Assembly (NCBI RefSeq): GCF_001435315.1
Contig: NZ_AZGK01000006.1
Coordinates: 62,001 to 126,000 of the forward strand
DNA: 64,000 bases
Direction: 5' to 3'
From: Lentilactobacillus parabuchneri DSM 5707 = NBRC 107865
Lineage (GTDB): Bacteria; Bacillota; Bacilli; Lactobacillales; Lactobacillaceae
In this document: positions 46,160 to 56,609 of the stretch, piece after piece
Layout: every line of letters starts with the position of its first letter
Position numbering within the stretch: the stretch's first letter is position 1
Program-made: the position numbers and the translations under genes
The notes under the pieces: generated by a model
Database searches by the model: none
Told to the model about the DNA's origin: nothing
Seen by the model: the letters and a program-made list of their open reading frames with translations, nothing else

Positions 46160-47737
46160 TTATTGTGCAATGTAATCAGTGTTTGCCTTAGTGTCCTTAG
46201 TTGCTTCACCAGGTAATTGAGTATTAGTGGTGTAACGTTGGAGAACAACTTTAACGGTTGCACCCTTTGATTGGGAAGCAGCGTTGTTAGCAAGTGTGTC
46301 CTTTGAGTTAAATACATAGAAGTAACGTTGGTTACCGTTGTTCAATGATTGGCCAAAGAAACCAACTTTTGTCGTCCCGTTCTTTGCGGTACCGGCAACG
46401 TTTGCTAAAGTTCCTTTATTGGCAGTGGCGTGATTAACAGCCTCATTGAAGGCCTTAGCAAATTTACCATTACTGCTTCCGGCTTCACCGAATAACGTCG
46501 TCAAATCAAATGAGGTATCAGTTGACTTGCCAAGTGCAGTAACCTGAGCGTCAGGGGTCAATGCGGGGTAACCGAATGCAAAGTCGCTTGACTTCAAAGC
46601 GGTCAATGCGCCACCTTCAGCATCTTCAGAGTAGAAGGATACTTTTAAAGCAGCCTTGGCAGCTGGTGTGACATCAACCGTTAAGGTGTCGCCAAATTTA
46701 GCAGTGGCGACATCTGGCGTGATGTTCTTGTTGCTGGCAAAGGAATATCCTGATGGTGCCTCTAATTGCTTGTTGATATAGTCAGCCAAGCTGTACCCAC
46801 CATTGTTAACCAAGCTGGCAACCGAATCGCCCTGCTTAGTTCCAGTTGAAGCCGTCGTCCAAGTGGCCGTCTTGTCTAAAGTCTTTCCGGTTGTTGTATC
46901 ACGGAAAGCAACCTTAACACTCTTGCTGGCATCAAAGTCAGTTGAAGGTGTAGTTGACGTCTTGGCTAAGCCGCTGTACTTGATCCAACCATTTGCTTTG
47001 CTGTTCTTTGAGTCGGTTGCTTCAATCTTAACCCATAAGTCACCTTCACGGGTCCGAGTGGTTTCGTCGGTAACCTTGAAAGTTGCGTCCTTATATGGGG
47101 TTGAGTCGGTGATTACCCGACCCTTTTTGTATTGGGTCCATGCAGGGAATGTGTAAGTGACTTGAGTGCCGTCATTTGAAGTTCCTACAGTGGCAATTTT
47201 GTAAGTTGCAGCTTTTTGATCAGCAGTTAAGCCATTAGTTTGGACGGTTGTGCTGGATGAAGCTGATGATGCTGATGAACCTGAAGTCGTCGTATCAGTG
47301 GTTGCTGCAGGAGCAGTCGTTGTGCTGTATGATTCAACACCACCACCAAATGTGGATGCTGACTTGCCGCCATAAATCCAGCCACGGTATTGGCCGTCAA
47401 ATGAAACGACTTTGTAGTAGACTGAACCGCGGTTAGTCGTTGCGACACGGTAAGCACGTACATTGTGTTCAGAAGATTGGCTGTCGCCAAAAGTTCCTAA
47501 AGTAGTTTTACCTGCAACAACTTTAGCGCCTTTTACTGTACCTGCTTTAGTGTATAAAGCAGCGTTTCCAGTAAAGTTAACGTTACGAGTTGTGGCATCA
47601 CCAGATAAAGCCTTGTTAGAGGTTACCTTGGCGTATGTTTTTGCACTTGCTTGTGTGGCATTAACAGTTCCAGCAACAGCAACGAAGCTTAGAGCAGTAA
47701 GTCCCACAAAAAGTGACTTTTTCAAAGTGTTCTTCAA
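46160..47737 (-). CDS. S-layer protein, subfamily A paralogue 3
   Basis: A 525-residue exported protein with signal peptide (1-33, TQASA), two SH3-like repeats, the segment [21 protein letters not shown] and a C-terminal region ending [19 protein letters not shown]. The last part resembles paralogue 1 ([14 protein letters not shown] versus KVVMQRFTTTLPLP). TTG start with GGAGGAATAGAA, the same ribosome site and spacing as in the other two subfamily A genes. The upstream region (47738-48108) holds an AT-rich inverted repeat and the neighbour's terminator. RNA element copy 3 follows. Probably the three arose by tandem duplication. Confidence 0.85.
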   Translation of the reverse strand: MKNTLKKSLFVGLTALSFVAVAGTVNATQASAKTYAKVTSNKALSGDATTRNVNFTGNAALYTKAGTVKGAKVVAGKTTLGTFGDSQSSEHNVRAYRVATTNRGSVYYKVVSFDGQYRGWIYGGKSASTFGGGVESYSTTTAPAATTDTTTSGSSASSASSSTTVQTNGLTADQKAATYKIATVGTSNDGTQVTYTFPAWTQYKKGRVITDSTPYKDATFKVTDETTRTREGDLWVKIEATDSKNSKANGWIKYSGLAKTSTTPSTDFDASKSVKVAFRDTTTGKTLDKTATWTTASTGTKQGDSVASLVNNGGYSLADYINKQLEAPSGYSFASNKNITPDVATAKFGDTLTVDVTPAAKAALKVSFYSEDAEGGALTALKSSDFAFGYPALTPDAQVTALGKSTDTSFDLTTLFGEAGSSNGKFAKAFNEAVNHATANKGTLANVAGTAKNGTTKVGFFGQSLNNGNQRYFYVFNSKDTLANNAASQSKGATVKVVLQRYTTNTQLPGEATKDTKANTDYIAQ

Positions 47738-47939
47738 ATTCTATTCCTCCAATTGTGTAACAAATAGTCATCTAGTTTGAGCGCGCTAAACGAGAAGTGA
47801 AATCATATTACTAAAAATTAGCAAAGCAGAGCAATTAATTTAGTAATTTTTCACTGCTAAAAGATTATCACAGATGTGAAGGAAAATGTATAAATTGAGG
47901 AAATGTTCATAGAAAAGTCACATTTATACGGACAAATAA

Positions 47940-47981
47940 ATACGTCTTATCCCTTTATCATCAATGGGTAAGACGTATTAC
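47940..47981 (-). terminator. terminator of the S-layer gene at 48109
   Basis: On the minus strand AATACGTCTTACCCA and its complement TGGGATAAGACGTATT-like arm pair with one bulge, ending in a T-rich tail. Confidence 0.65.
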
Positions 47982-48108
47982 TTATTAAAATTGCGAATTT
48001 TAAATGTGCATATTTTGTGTATAAAGTGTGAAGATTTTGTGAAGATTGGGGTTTTAGTAAAGTTGTAACGTTGTACTTGCTTTAAGACGGTGGTTTAACC
48101 GTGTCAAG

Positions 48109-49977
48109 TTAATTCTGAGCTGGTTGTTTAGGCTGCTGTTGTGGTGCCGACATAATATAATAAACTGTTGTCTCATCACCAAATTTCCCGGCGTTCACTT
48201 TTGATTGGTCTAAACTAAATGTTACATAATAATATGATACGGTAGCACCTTTTCCTTTTCCCAAACTAGTCAATTGTGGATACAGTGGGGATGTAAGTGT
48301 ATTAAAGTTATCAATTAAATAACCACTCAAATCACCCTTTGTAAATTCGGCACCAGACTTGCCTTTGAAGCCATCGATAGCCGTTAAATTTGATTGAAAT
48401 TTCTTAACGGCAGCATTTTTAAAATCATCATTAATTTTTGAAAGTGCTTTCTTACCCTTATCGTTTGTATTTGTCAATTGCTTTAAAATATCGGTAATAT
48501 CAGATACTTTAGATGAATGTAGGTCTGCAGCACTCATGGAAACTTCATTGCCGTCCTTTGTTACTATAAGATCAACTGAAGTGTCATCATAATCCGCATT
48601 AATTGGTGACAAAGCTTGGGCATCCTTCACATCCGTGTCATTACTTGCGATCGACATTGGAATAATTTTACTGGACACATCCTGATCGACAACTGTCGGA
48701 TTGACAACGACGTTCACTTGGCCACCAAATACCCCCGTTGAAATTGACTGAATCTGAGTCGCATTTAAGCCACTTTTGGCCAGTGAAAATGTTGAATTGG
48801 TTAAAAGGCTGGAGATCTTTGTGGTAATATCACTTTTTTCTCCATCACTTAGGGTTCCGATAACCGACCCTTTCGTCGCGCCATTTCTTACCCAATCAAA
48901 ACTTTTAATCAGCTTACCGTCAGTTGTTGTCAAATTAATTCGTACAGCATTATCAGCAACTTTGTCCGCTAAATTAACTGTGATCGTAACCGTACTACCA
49001 AAAGTAGTTTGGGCTAGCTGAGTTATCTGACTTAGTGTCAATGCAGCTAAATTGTAGTCCGTTCCACTGAGCAGACTTTGAATTTTAGTTGTAACTGCTG
49101 ACTGGTCAGTTGAATCCAATGACCATTGACCATTGACGTTAGTACCGAAGATTGCACCTTTTAAGCCACCTACACGTGGATAATCAAATGAACTTACTGC
49201 TTTTCCTGAAGCATCCACCAAATTAACGCGAATGGCGTTATCTGGAACTTGATTTACAGTCGGAACCTGACTCAACCCGCTAAGCAAAATCCAGCCTGTT
49301 GCCGGAGAGTTAACATTATTTGGGTCATAAATGTGGACCCACTGATCGTTTTCACGCGTCCGAATGCCGACTTGGTTGATTCTAAAGTTGGTGTTGGCAT
49401 ACATACTTGAATCAGTGATTGCCCGGCCAACCTTGTATTGCGTCCATGATGGTTCCTTATAAGTCACGGACTTACCATCATTTCGAGTACCTGGTGTTGT
49501 AATTCGATACATCGCGTTCTGTTGATCGGCGCTCAACGCTGACATCCCTTGATTGATAAATGTTGAATAGCGTTTCAAGCCGCCACCAAAGTAGCCGGTA
49601 CTTTTCCCACTATAAATCCAACCACGGTACATCCCATCAAATGTGACGACTTTATAATAAACAGAGCCCCGACTGGTAACGGCCACTCGATAAGCACGGA
49701 CGTTACTTCTAGAATCGCTGGAAATAGCCAACCCCCTCAAAGTTGACTTGGTTGCAACGACCCTTGCGCCTTTCAAAGTACCGACTTTGGTATACAAAGC
49801 TTTCTTCCCGGTAAAGCTAACATTACGACTGCTCTCCGGGATTGTTAACTTGTCATTGCTGGCGATTTTGGCATACGTTTTTGCACTCGTGTCCTGCGCG
49901 TGCTGTACCCCTACTCCAACGGTGAATCCTAACACTGCGACGCTCAAAAAGATGGATCTCTTTACCCTCAAATTCAT
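48109..49977 (-). CDS. S-layer protein, subfamily B paralogue 1
   Basis: A 622-residue exported protein. The N-terminal half has the same signal peptide and two SH3-like wall repeats as subfamily A (SRNVSFTGKKALYTKVGTLKGARVV; GIRTRENDQWVHIYDPN). The C-terminal half differs: two modules of about 85 residues start VPDNAIRVNLVDASGKAVSSFDY and VADNAVRINLTTTDGKLIKSFDW, each with Ala-rich ITQLAQTTFGS-type ends, followed by a unique domain. ATG start behind GAGGAG. Its own terminator lies at 47940. It is divergent from the nuclease gene. Confidence 0.82.
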   Translation of the reverse strand: MNLRVKRSIFLSVAVLGFTVGVGVQHAQDTSAKTYAKIASNDKLTIPESSRNVSFTGKKALYTKVGTLKGARVVATKSTLRGLAISSDSRSNVRAYRVAVTSRGSVYYKVVTFDGMYRGWIYSGKSTGYFGGGLKRYSTFINQGMSALSADQQNAMYRITTPGTRNDGKSVTYKEPSWTQYKVGRAITDSSMYANTNFRINQVGIRTRENDQWVHIYDPNNVNSPATGWILLSGLSQVPTVNQVPDNAIRVNLVDASGKAVSSFDYPRVGGLKGAIFGTNVNGQWSLDSTDQSAVTTKIQSLLSGTDYNLAALTLSQITQLAQTTFGSTVTITVNLADKVADNAVRINLTTTDGKLIKSFDWVRNGATKGSVIGTLSDGEKSDITTKISSLLTNSTFSLAKSGLNATQIQSISTGVFGGQVNVVVNPTVVDQDVSSKIIPMSIASNDTDVKDAQALSPINADYDDTSVDLIVTKDGNEVSMSAADLHSSKVSDITDILKQLTNTNDKGKKALSKINDDFKNAAVKKFQSNLTAIDGFKGKSGAEFTKGDLSGYLIDNFNTLTSPLYPQLTSLGKGKGATVSYYYVTFSLDQSKVNAGKFGDETTVYYIMSAPQQQPKQPAQN

Positions 49978-50177
49978 GAAATACTCCTCAAAAATATTAT
50001 TTGTGACTCCTACGATTTTACATTAGTTGAGGGTGGTATTCCATCTATTTTAAGAATTAATTCACAAAAATGCCCGGGACCATAGATATACGAAATTTCA
50101 GATTATTATCTCCAACCAATTAATGATAAAATAAAAAATGTGCATTAGATCACAGCAATTATTTGAGGAGTGAAGTT

Positions 50178-51044
50178 ATGAAGAAGATCATCTACTGTTT
50201 CTTGTTAACGGTCATGATGGTTGGCGGCGTCAGCTACTCGCAACCAACGACAACGTCAGCAGCCACATACGTTTACACGACCCGAACCGGGAAACATTAT
50301 TTCTATCATCGGCACAACCGGGGATTGAATCGCGCCAAGAAAGTTTATCGCGTTAAGCTTTCAACTGCCAGGAAACGTGGATTGACATTGGCAAAGACCG
50401 ACTACAATCCACACAAGAAAACGACCACTCGAAAGAAGGCCAACCGCGCCCGGAAGAAGGCGGCAAGCACAAGCAGTAAGCCGATTCGAGTCAATGGTAA
50501 GCAAATTGTGATCATTAATCACAATCGGCCGAAGTTTTCCAAGAGTACCCTTTCCCGTCGACACGGTGCTTGGCAGAAGTACGGCAATCTTGATTTCTTG
50601 AATCGGGCGACAACCGCCAATGCATTGCTAAACAAGAAATTAATGCCAACTGGGGAAAGAGAGCCGCTCTACTTTGACCCAACCGGCTGGCACAACAAGC
50701 GCATCAAGGGTGGCTGGCTGTATAACCGCTGTCATCTAATCGGCTATCAGTTGACCGGGCAAAACAATAATCCGAAGAACCTGATCACCGGAACCCGGTC
50801 GCTGAACACGCCAAGTATGCTGCGGTACGAAAATCAAGTTGCCTATTACCTCCGCGGAAGCTACAAGCACTACATCCGTTACCAGGTAAGACCTGTATTT
50901 AAAGGCAACGATTTGCTGGCAAGCGGCGTTCAAATGCAGGGTAAATCAATTGGCAGCAACAAAGTTCACTTCAACATTTATATCAAAAACATTCAAGCAG
51001 GCGTCAAAATTAATTACAAGACTGGTACCAGTCGCGTCGGTTAA
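50178..51044 (+). CDS. secreted DNA/RNA non-specific endonuclease (EndA-like)
   Basis: A 288-residue exported nuclease. The signal peptide (about 1-27) leads into a basic Arg/Lys/Thr-rich region (about 30-110) and a beta-beta-alpha-metal nuclease domain with NRCHLIGYQLTGQNNNPKNLITGTRSLN; the general-base His is in RCHLIGY and a metal-binding Asn in NNNPKNL. Related EndA/SDA-type enzymes degrade extracellular DNA or process DNA during uptake. The ATG at 50178 follows GAGGAGTG. It is monocistronic, divergent from an S-layer gene, with a terminator at 51059. Confidence 0.82.
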   Translation: MKKIIYCFLLTVMMVGGVSYSQPTTTSAATYVYTTRTGKHYFYHRHNRGLNRAKKVYRVKLSTARKRGLTLAKTDYNPHKKTTTRKKANRARKKAASTSSKPIRVNGKQIVIINHNRPKFSKSTLSRRHGAWQKYGNLDFLNRATTANALLNKKLMPTGEREPLYFDPTGWHNKRIKGGWLYNRCHLIGYQLTGQNNNPKNLITGTRSLNTPSMLRYENQVAYYLRGSYKHYIRYQVRPVFKGNDLLASGVQMQGKSIGSNKVHFNIYIKNIQAGVKINYKTGTSRVG

Positions 51045-51058
51045 TTGACATTGAATGA

Positions 51059-51096
51059 AAACAGGGCATCCCTTGGTTAGGGTGCCCTGTTGTTTT
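51059..51096 (+). terminator. terminator of the nuclease gene
   Basis: AACAGGGCA-CC and GG-TGCCCTGTT pair around a short loop, followed by GTTTTG. Confidence 0.75.
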
Positions 51097-51291
51097 GTCT
51101 TATTTTCATTGATATGAATCATGTTCCCTTTTGCTGAACTATTAGTTAATGAATTCTCTCAATCTTGTTGACTCATATATATTAAGTCGGATCTGTTGGA
51201 CTCGGGGATTTTTGTTATACCGAATTGATTTAGTAAAGTTTCTTCACATTCATCTGTGTTGTGGCACGTTAACATGTCGCCAAGTACAGTA

Positions 51292-51329
51292 AAAAGTAAG
51301 GCCATTTCATATGACCTTACTTTTTGAAT
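51292..51329 (-). terminator. terminator of the S-layer gene at 51349
   Basis: On the minus strand AAAAAGTAAGG-CAT and ATG-CCTTACTTTTT pair. A 62-codon ORF over this hairpin is not considered real. Confidence 0.8.
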
Positions 51330-51348
51330 ATTAACATCCAAGTTCATT

Positions 51349-53277
51349 CTATTTACTTAATCCATCATACGTATAATATGCTTTAACAGGATTCCCATAC
51401 GTTCCACTATCAGCCTTATATGCACTGAATGTATATTGAACCCACTCGTTAGTGTCTTTAACTGGGGCTTTTTCAATGTCTCCATCTGGACTAAAGACTG
51501 GTATTTTAACTGACTTTAATGTCTTTAACGCAGAATTATTTACATATCCTGTTGCAGTGTCTTCAGTAAACGCAGCTCCGGGAGTTCCACTAAATTCGTC
51601 AAAGTTCAAACCAGTCGAAATGAATTGTGATTTAGCTTGATCAACAAATTTTTCGGAGATACCGTCATAAGCGGCCTTCCGAACTGCATCATCCTTAATA
51701 CCACTTAAGAAGTTAGTTAACAAATCTTTCCCATTAGGGTCTGCTAATTGAGCTGCCGTCACGTTAAAGGTCCGATTCGTCGGCGTTGCAGCTCCAGTAA
51801 CAGTTGGGTTTTCAACAAATTTGTCTTGGGTTACTTCGCTCGGAATTGAATACCCATTTGGAGTGTTACTATACACCCCGGAAACTCCTTTAAGGGCCGT
51901 AAGTGTCTTATCGTCTGAATCCTTTTGCTTACCATATGGGGTAATGGTACTTATCCCATTCGACACCGGCACCACATTCAGATAAACCTGCCCACCATAT
52001 TGTCCGCGGGCAATCGTATCGATTTGGCTGGTACTCAGTGTGTTACCGCCGGAAAGCTGGTAGCCTGAGTTTGCCAGTGCTGTCGTGATTTGGCTTTGAA
52101 TGGTTGCTTTGTCGCCATCGCTTAACGTCCAGTTGGTGCTGCCGCTGACCGCAGATCCGACCGTTGTTCCCTTGGTTGCGCCGCCTTTAACAAAATCAAT
52201 TGTCTTCAGCGATGTGCCATCAGGTTTACGGAAATTAATTCGCAGTGCGTTGTCAGCAATGTTAGTCACGGCATTCACCGAGATATTCACAGAACTACCA
52301 AAATTAGTCTGGGCAATCTGGGCAATTTGAGCAGTCGTCAACATATCCAACGTGTAACTGGTTCCGTTCAATGCATCCCGAATTTGATTCAAGATACTTG
52401 CCCGGTCAGACATACTGATTGTCCAGTTACCGTTATCGCTGTACCCAAAGTTAGTTCCCTTCTTGGCACCATCACGAGTGACTGTGATGGATTTAATCAC
52501 CTTACTATTGTCCTTTGGATCGACCAAATTAATTTGGATTGCGTTGTCGGCAACCGGTGCTTCAGTCTGCTTCAAGCCGCTGTATAAAATCCAGCCGTTC
52601 GCAGGCGAATTGGCGTTTGTGGTATCCGTGATGTGAACCCATTGGTCGCCTTCACGCGTCCGTGTTCCCACTTGATCAATCTTAAATGTGCTGTTGGCAT
52701 ATGGGCTGGAATCCGTAATCGCCCGGCCAACCTTGTATTGCGTCCATGCCGGCTGTTTGTAGGTCACAGTCTTGCCGTCATTAGCAGTCCCAGGGCTGGC
52801 AATCTTGTATGTGGCCTTCTGTTGCGCATCAGTCAAGCTGGACAGGTTCTGGTTTTTAAATGTGTCAAATGCGGTGATCCCGCCGCCAAATACTGATTGA
52901 ACCTTACCACCGTAAATCCAGCCACGATAGGCACCGTCGTAAGTGACTACCTTATAATAAACCGATCCACGATTAGTTGTCGCTACCCGATAAGCCCGCA
53001 CGTTATTCTGTGAGCTTTTGGAATTAGCGATCTTCTTCACGGTGGTTGTCGATGCGACCTTCTTGGCACCTCTTAATGTACCTGCCTTAGTGTAGAGGGC
53101 ATTTGAGCCGGTAAAGTTAACGTTCCGACTGGTTGGGGTGCTGGTCATCTTGTGATTTGACGTTACCCGCGCATAACTCTTGGCGTTTGCTGATTGGGCT
53201 GTGGCGGTTCCCGCAGCTGCAACAAATCCTAAAGCAACTAATGACACGAATAATGATTTCTTGAGATTAGACGTCAT
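51349..53277 (-). CDS. S-layer protein, subfamily B paralogue 2
   Basis: The longest paralogue, 642 residues. It has a signal peptide (SANA), SH3-like repeat 1 ([25 protein letters not shown]), repeat 2 (KIDQVGTRTREGDQWVHITDTTNANSPANGWILYSGL), two NAIQINLVDPKDNSKVIKS- and NALRINFRKPDGTSLKT-type modules with ILNQIRDALNGTSYTLDMLTTAQIAQIAQTNFGS, and a C-terminal domain beginning STITPYGKQKDS. It starts at ATG behind GGAGGAGTAC. Together with 54571 it is the closest pair of subfamily B. Confidence 0.85.
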   Translation of the reverse strand: MTSNLKKSLFVSLVALGFVAAAGTATAQSANAKSYARVTSNHKMTSTPTSRNVNFTGSNALYTKAGTLRGAKKVASTTTVKKIANSKSSQNNVRAYRVATTNRGSVYYKVVTYDGAYRGWIYGGKVQSVFGGGITAFDTFKNQNLSSLTDAQQKATYKIASPGTANDGKTVTYKQPAWTQYKVGRAITDSSPYANSTFKIDQVGTRTREGDQWVHITDTTNANSPANGWILYSGLKQTEAPVADNAIQINLVDPKDNSKVIKSITVTRDGAKKGTNFGYSDNGNWTISMSDRASILNQIRDALNGTSYTLDMLTTAQIAQIAQTNFGSSVNISVNAVTNIADNALRINFRKPDGTSLKTIDFVKGGATKGTTVGSAVSGSTNWTLSDGDKATIQSQITTALANSGYQLSGGNTLSTSQIDTIARGQYGGQVYLNVVPVSNGISTITPYGKQKDSDDKTLTALKGVSGVYSNTPNGYSIPSEVTQDKFVENPTVTGAATPTNRTFNVTAAQLADPNGKDLLTNFLSGIKDDAVRKAAYDGISEKFVDQAKSQFISTGLNFDEFSGTPGAAFTEDTATGYVNNSALKTLKSVKIPVFSPDGDIEKAPVKDTNEWVQYTFSAYKADSGTYGNPVKAYYTYDGLSK

Positions 53278-53484
53278 AAAAGTACTCCTCCTTTACAAAA
53301 CTTAACAAATATCTACTCCTTGGGTACATTTTCATTATAAAGGACCTATACTTTCGAACTCAATTTTAAACTCTGGAATCAAATGACTTTCAATTTTGAT
53401 TCTCCAGACACTCATTCACCACTTGACTTTTAGCCGGTTTCCTCGTTTAATACAGATGTACAAATAACTTAATTAATCATTTTG

Positions 53485-53556
53485 TGGTCTGGGGTGCTGA
53501 AAAGCTGAGACAAACCCATGGAACCTGACGCAGTTAGTACTGCCGTAGGGAGACCA
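53485..53556 (+). promoter_or_regulatory. TPP (THI-box) riboswitch
   Basis: P1 is TGGTCT / AGACCA. Between them lie GGGGTGCTG, GCTGAGA, ACCCATGGAACCTGA and CAGTTAGTACTGCCGTAGGG, the conserved pieces of the thiamine pyrophosphate aptamer. A strong terminator hairpin follows at 53590-53621, so it should shut off tenA by premature termination when TPP is abundant. Confidence 0.93.
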
Positions 53557-53589
53557 TTTTAGTCAATCAGTTTCTGTGAAAACGACTGA

Positions 53590-53621
53590 AAGCCCACTTT
53601 GAATTTCAAGGTGGGCTTTTT
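53590..53621 (+). terminator. riboswitch-controlled terminator before tenA
   Basis: AAGCCCAC-TTGAA and TTCAA-GTGGGCTT pair, followed by TTTAAT. It is the expression platform of the TPP riboswitch. Confidence 0.85.
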
Positions 53622-53722
53622 AATGTCATTGGTTTGACGACCCCTGAGCAAAATGGTGGGAAAGGAGCGGTGGTTTGTTGTCGTCTGTTACCATATTTTG
53701 AAATTCAATCAGGAGGACTATT

Positions 53723-54406
53723 TTGAAAACTTCAAGGACTTTTACCAACCAAATGCATGAACTTGCTCAGCCACTTTGGCTTCAAAGTGTCAATCATCCA
53801 TTCATCAAGCAATTAATCTCTGGTGAACTGCCAATGTCAACGTTCCGCTATTATCTTCTTCAAGACCGCTACTATCTCAGTGAATTCGGCAAGCTCCACA
53901 ACCTGATTGCGGAACAAATGGACGACCCCGTCGCCATCGACTTTCTTAGAAAAGGTGCTGCGGGCTTAAAAAACGGTGAAATTGCTGTCCGTAAAGGCTT
54001 CTTCACCCAACTGAACATCACCAAAGAAGAGATTGCCCTCACCCCGATCGCACCAACGGCATACAACTACGTCAACCACATGTACGCCGCTCTTTACCGC
54101 GGGACGCCGCAACGGGCAATTTCCGCACTGCTCCCCTGCTACTGGTTGTATAACGAGATTGGCAAGGCGATCATTTCGCAAGGTTCCCCAGTTTCGCTTT
54201 ACCAACAGTGGATTGAAACCTATGACAGTGAGGGCTACACCGACAGTGTCAACCAAATGATCAACTTGACCAACCTCGCTGCCAGCCAAGTCGATGACGC
54301 TGAACGCCAACAAATGACCGACGTGTTCATTAAAAGTAGCGCTTACGAATTGGGGTATTGGCAGATGTCGTTGAAGCATGAGGATTGGGATGCGTTGACG
54401 AGATAA
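53723..54406 (+). CDS. tenA: thiaminase II / aminopyrimidine aminohydrolase (TenA)
   Basis: A 227-residue cytosolic all-helical enzyme that converts formylamino- or amino-pyrimidine degradation products of thiamine into HMP for salvage. Family marks are the N-terminal HPFIKQLISGELPMSTFRYYLLQDRYYL, the active-site Cys in ISALLPCYWLYNEIG and the C-terminal Glu in SAYELGYWQMSL. It starts at TTG with AGGAGGA upstream. It is alone behind a TPP riboswitch and between two S-layer genes; no other thiamine gene is in the window. Confidence 0.93.
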   Translation: MKTSRTFTNQMHELAQPLWLQSVNHPFIKQLISGELPMSTFRYYLLQDRYYLSEFGKLHNLIAEQMDDPVAIDFLRKGAAGLKNGEIAVRKGFFTQLNITKEEIALTPIAPTAYNYVNHMYAALYRGTPQRAISALLPCYWLYNEIGKAIISQGSPVSLYQQWIETYDSEGYTDSVNQMINLTNLAASQVDDAERQQMTDVFIKSSAYELGYWQMSLKHEDWDALTR

Positions 54407-54435
54407 AATATTATAAATTAATAAATCTGTACATC

Positions 54436-54492
54436 AAAAAGTGACTCGCACCTTTGCTAGTAATAGCGACTATTGGTTGAGAGTCACTTTTT
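54436..54492 (+). terminator. terminator of tenA
   Basis: A 12-bp stem AAAAAGTGACTC / GAGTCACTTTTT with a long loop that can form a second small hairpin. Confidence 0.65.
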
Positions 54493-54525
54493 ATCGTTAA
54501 TTCCCATAGGACTCAAAAAGCGAGC

Positions 54526-54554
54526 CTACCCGTACAGGCGACTCGCTAAAAAAC
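54526..54554 (-). terminator. terminator of the S-layer gene at 54571
   Basis: On the minus strand AGCGAG-CGCCT and AGGC-CTCGCT pair around GTACGGGT, followed by TTTTTG. Confidence 0.7.
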
Positions 54555-54570
54555 AGTGAAGCAAACTTTA

Positions 54571-56475
54571 TTACTTGTTTGTAGATGTTACTTCGGGAAT
54601 TTTATTGAATGGAGATGCGTCATAAACAACCTTTGCTGGGTCCCCATAGGTTCCCGTTATAGCTCCTCCAGTGTTAACAATGTCAAATGAATAAGTTATA
54701 TTTGAAATTGTTGGATCCTGAACTTTATTCTGACCGTCCAGTGAAAATACGGGGAAGTTTGGTGAATGAATGTACCACAGATTATTTACTAAGAGTGACC
54801 CAGTTAGATCCGTAATGCCCCATTTACTGCCACTTTGACCTTTAAAGCCATTGAAGTTCAAATTGCTTAAAGCATATTCTTGAATTGCTGCATCGTAAAT
54901 TGCTTTATTCACTCCATTAACAGCTTCTATTGCCTTATTTTGTGCAGATGTTCCAGTTTCCGATCCAACTGCATGAGTAACAATATTCTGTACAAAAGCA
55001 GTAGTCAAATTACCAGGAACGTCATTGAAAGGCTTATCAGGATTGTTAGGATCAGCTAACTCAATCTTGGTTGTCACACTTGACCCACTCACAGGATGGA
55101 GTGGACTGCTTTGATTGAGAGAAAATACATATGGAGTAATGGTACTCGTCGCACTACTTACCGGCACAACATTAATATAAACCTGTCCACCGTAAGTTCC
55201 ACGAGCAATGGCATCCATTTGTGTACTGTTCAAAGTATTACTATTAGTATTCAACTGGAAGTTAGTCCCACTTAAAGCGGAATTGATTTGAGATTCCATG
55301 GAACTCTGATCACCCGAATATAATGACCAAAGTGTATTACCACTTGCAGAGAGTCCAACATTACTACCTTTAGCAACGCCACTCTTGGACCAGTCAGTAT
55401 ACTTAAGAATCGTTCCATCAGGCTTTACAAGGTTGATCCGAACGGCATTATCAGCAATATTAGCAATCTTATTAGCGACCAAATTAGTCGAACTGCCAAA
55501 GTTGGTCTGAGCGATTTGTGCAATTTGGGCTGTGGTCAAGCTATCAAGACTGTAGTTCGTGCCGCTAAGCGCTGCTCGAATTTGATTTTGGATGCTTGCC
55601 AAGTCAGATTGACTAATCGTCCAACCACCATTTGAATAGTACCCGAAGTTAGTGCCTTTCGTTGCACCACTTCTGGTAATCGTGACGGATTTAACGATTG
55701 TTGAATTATTGCTTGGATCGACCAAATTAATTTGAATGGCGTTATCGGCAACCGGTGCTTGTGCCTGTGTCAATCCACTCATTAAGATCCAGCCATTAGC
55801 TGGTGAGTTGGCGTTGTTAACGTCATAGATGTGAACCCACTGATCGTTTTCACGAGTCCGAGTTCCAACTTGGTCAATCTTGAAGATGGTGCTTGCGTAA
55901 GGTGTTGAATCGGTAATTGCCCGGCCAACCTTGTATTGTGTCCATGCAGGTTGCTTGTAAGTGACGGTCGTGCCATTATTTGCAGTCCCTGGGTTGGCAA
56001 TCTTGTAGGTTGCACTTTGTTGCGCAGCAGTTAACGTCGATAAGCCTTGGTTTTTAAACGTGGTGTACTGGGTAACTCCCCCAGCAATACTTGCAACGCT
56101 CTTGCCACCGTAAATCCAGCCACGGTATGCACCATCATAAGTAACTACCTTATAATAAACCGATCCCCGGTTAGTCACGGCTACTTGGTATGCCCGGACG
56201 TTGTTCGTCGAAGACTGAGAATTCTTAATTTTGTTAAGCGTTGTCCTTGAAGCAACGACTCTGGCACCCTTCAACGTACCAGCCTTGTTATACAGAGCAT
56301 TGGAACCAGTAAAATTAACGTTTCGGTTCTGTGGTAACGTTGTCATTTTTTCATTTGAAATGACATGTGCATAGGTTTTCGCACTTGCAGTTTGTGCATT
56401 GACAGTCCCTGCGACTGCGATAAAGCCTAATGCAGCTAATGATACAAATAAGGACCTTTTAAGATCAAATCTCAT
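54571..56475 (-). CDS. S-layer protein, subfamily B paralogue 3
   Basis: A 634-residue exported protein of the same plan as 51349: signal peptide (QTASA), two SH3-like repeats ([46 protein letters not shown]), two NAIQINLVDPSNNSTIVKS- and NAVRINLVKPDGTILKY-type modules and a C-terminal domain starting STITPYVFSLNQ. The ATG at 56475 is set by AGGAGGGG; the frame stays open 28 codons further upstream but those have no ribosome site. The C-terminal domain differs from the other members. Confidence 0.85.
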   Translation of the reverse strand: MRFDLKRSLFVSLAALGFIAVAGTVNAQTASAKTYAHVISNEKMTTLPQNRNVNFTGSNALYNKAGTLKGARVVASRTTLNKIKNSQSSTNNVRAYQVAVTNRGSVYYKVVTYDGAYRGWIYGGKSVASIAGGVTQYTTFKNQGLSTLTAAQQSATYKIANPGTANNGTTVTYKQPAWTQYKVGRAITDSTPYASTIFKIDQVGTRTRENDQWVHIYDVNNANSPANGWILMSGLTQAQAPVADNAIQINLVDPSNNSTIVKSVTITRSGATKGTNFGYYSNGGWTISQSDLASIQNQIRAALSGTNYSLDSLTTAQIAQIAQTNFGSSTNLVANKIANIADNAVRINLVKPDGTILKYTDWSKSGVAKGSNVGLSASGNTLWSLYSGDQSSMESQINSALSGTNFQLNTNSNTLNSTQMDAIARGTYGGQVYINVVPVSSATSTITPYVFSLNQSSPLHPVSGSSVTTKIELADPNNPDKPFNDVPGNLTTAFVQNIVTHAVGSETGTSAQNKAIEAVNGVNKAIYDAAIQEYALSNLNFNGFKGQSGSKWGITDLTGSLLVNNLWYIHSPNFPVFSLDGQNKVQDPTISNITYSFDIVNTGGAITGTYGDPAKVVYDASPFNKIPEVTSTNK

Positions 56476-56609
56476 TTGAAACCCCTCCTTGAATAAACCC
56501 AATAATATCTTAATTCCTCGATCACTTCTTATTATATATGAGTAATATAGGGGGTTCAAGAAAAGACTTTTTAATTAAATGAATCTGTTAACAATTCTGT
56601 TATAGCAAG

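Noticed and set aside
51159-51347. A 62-codon minus-strand ORF behind an S-layer gene
   Set aside because: It covers the terminator of that gene and has no Shine-Dalgarno sequence.
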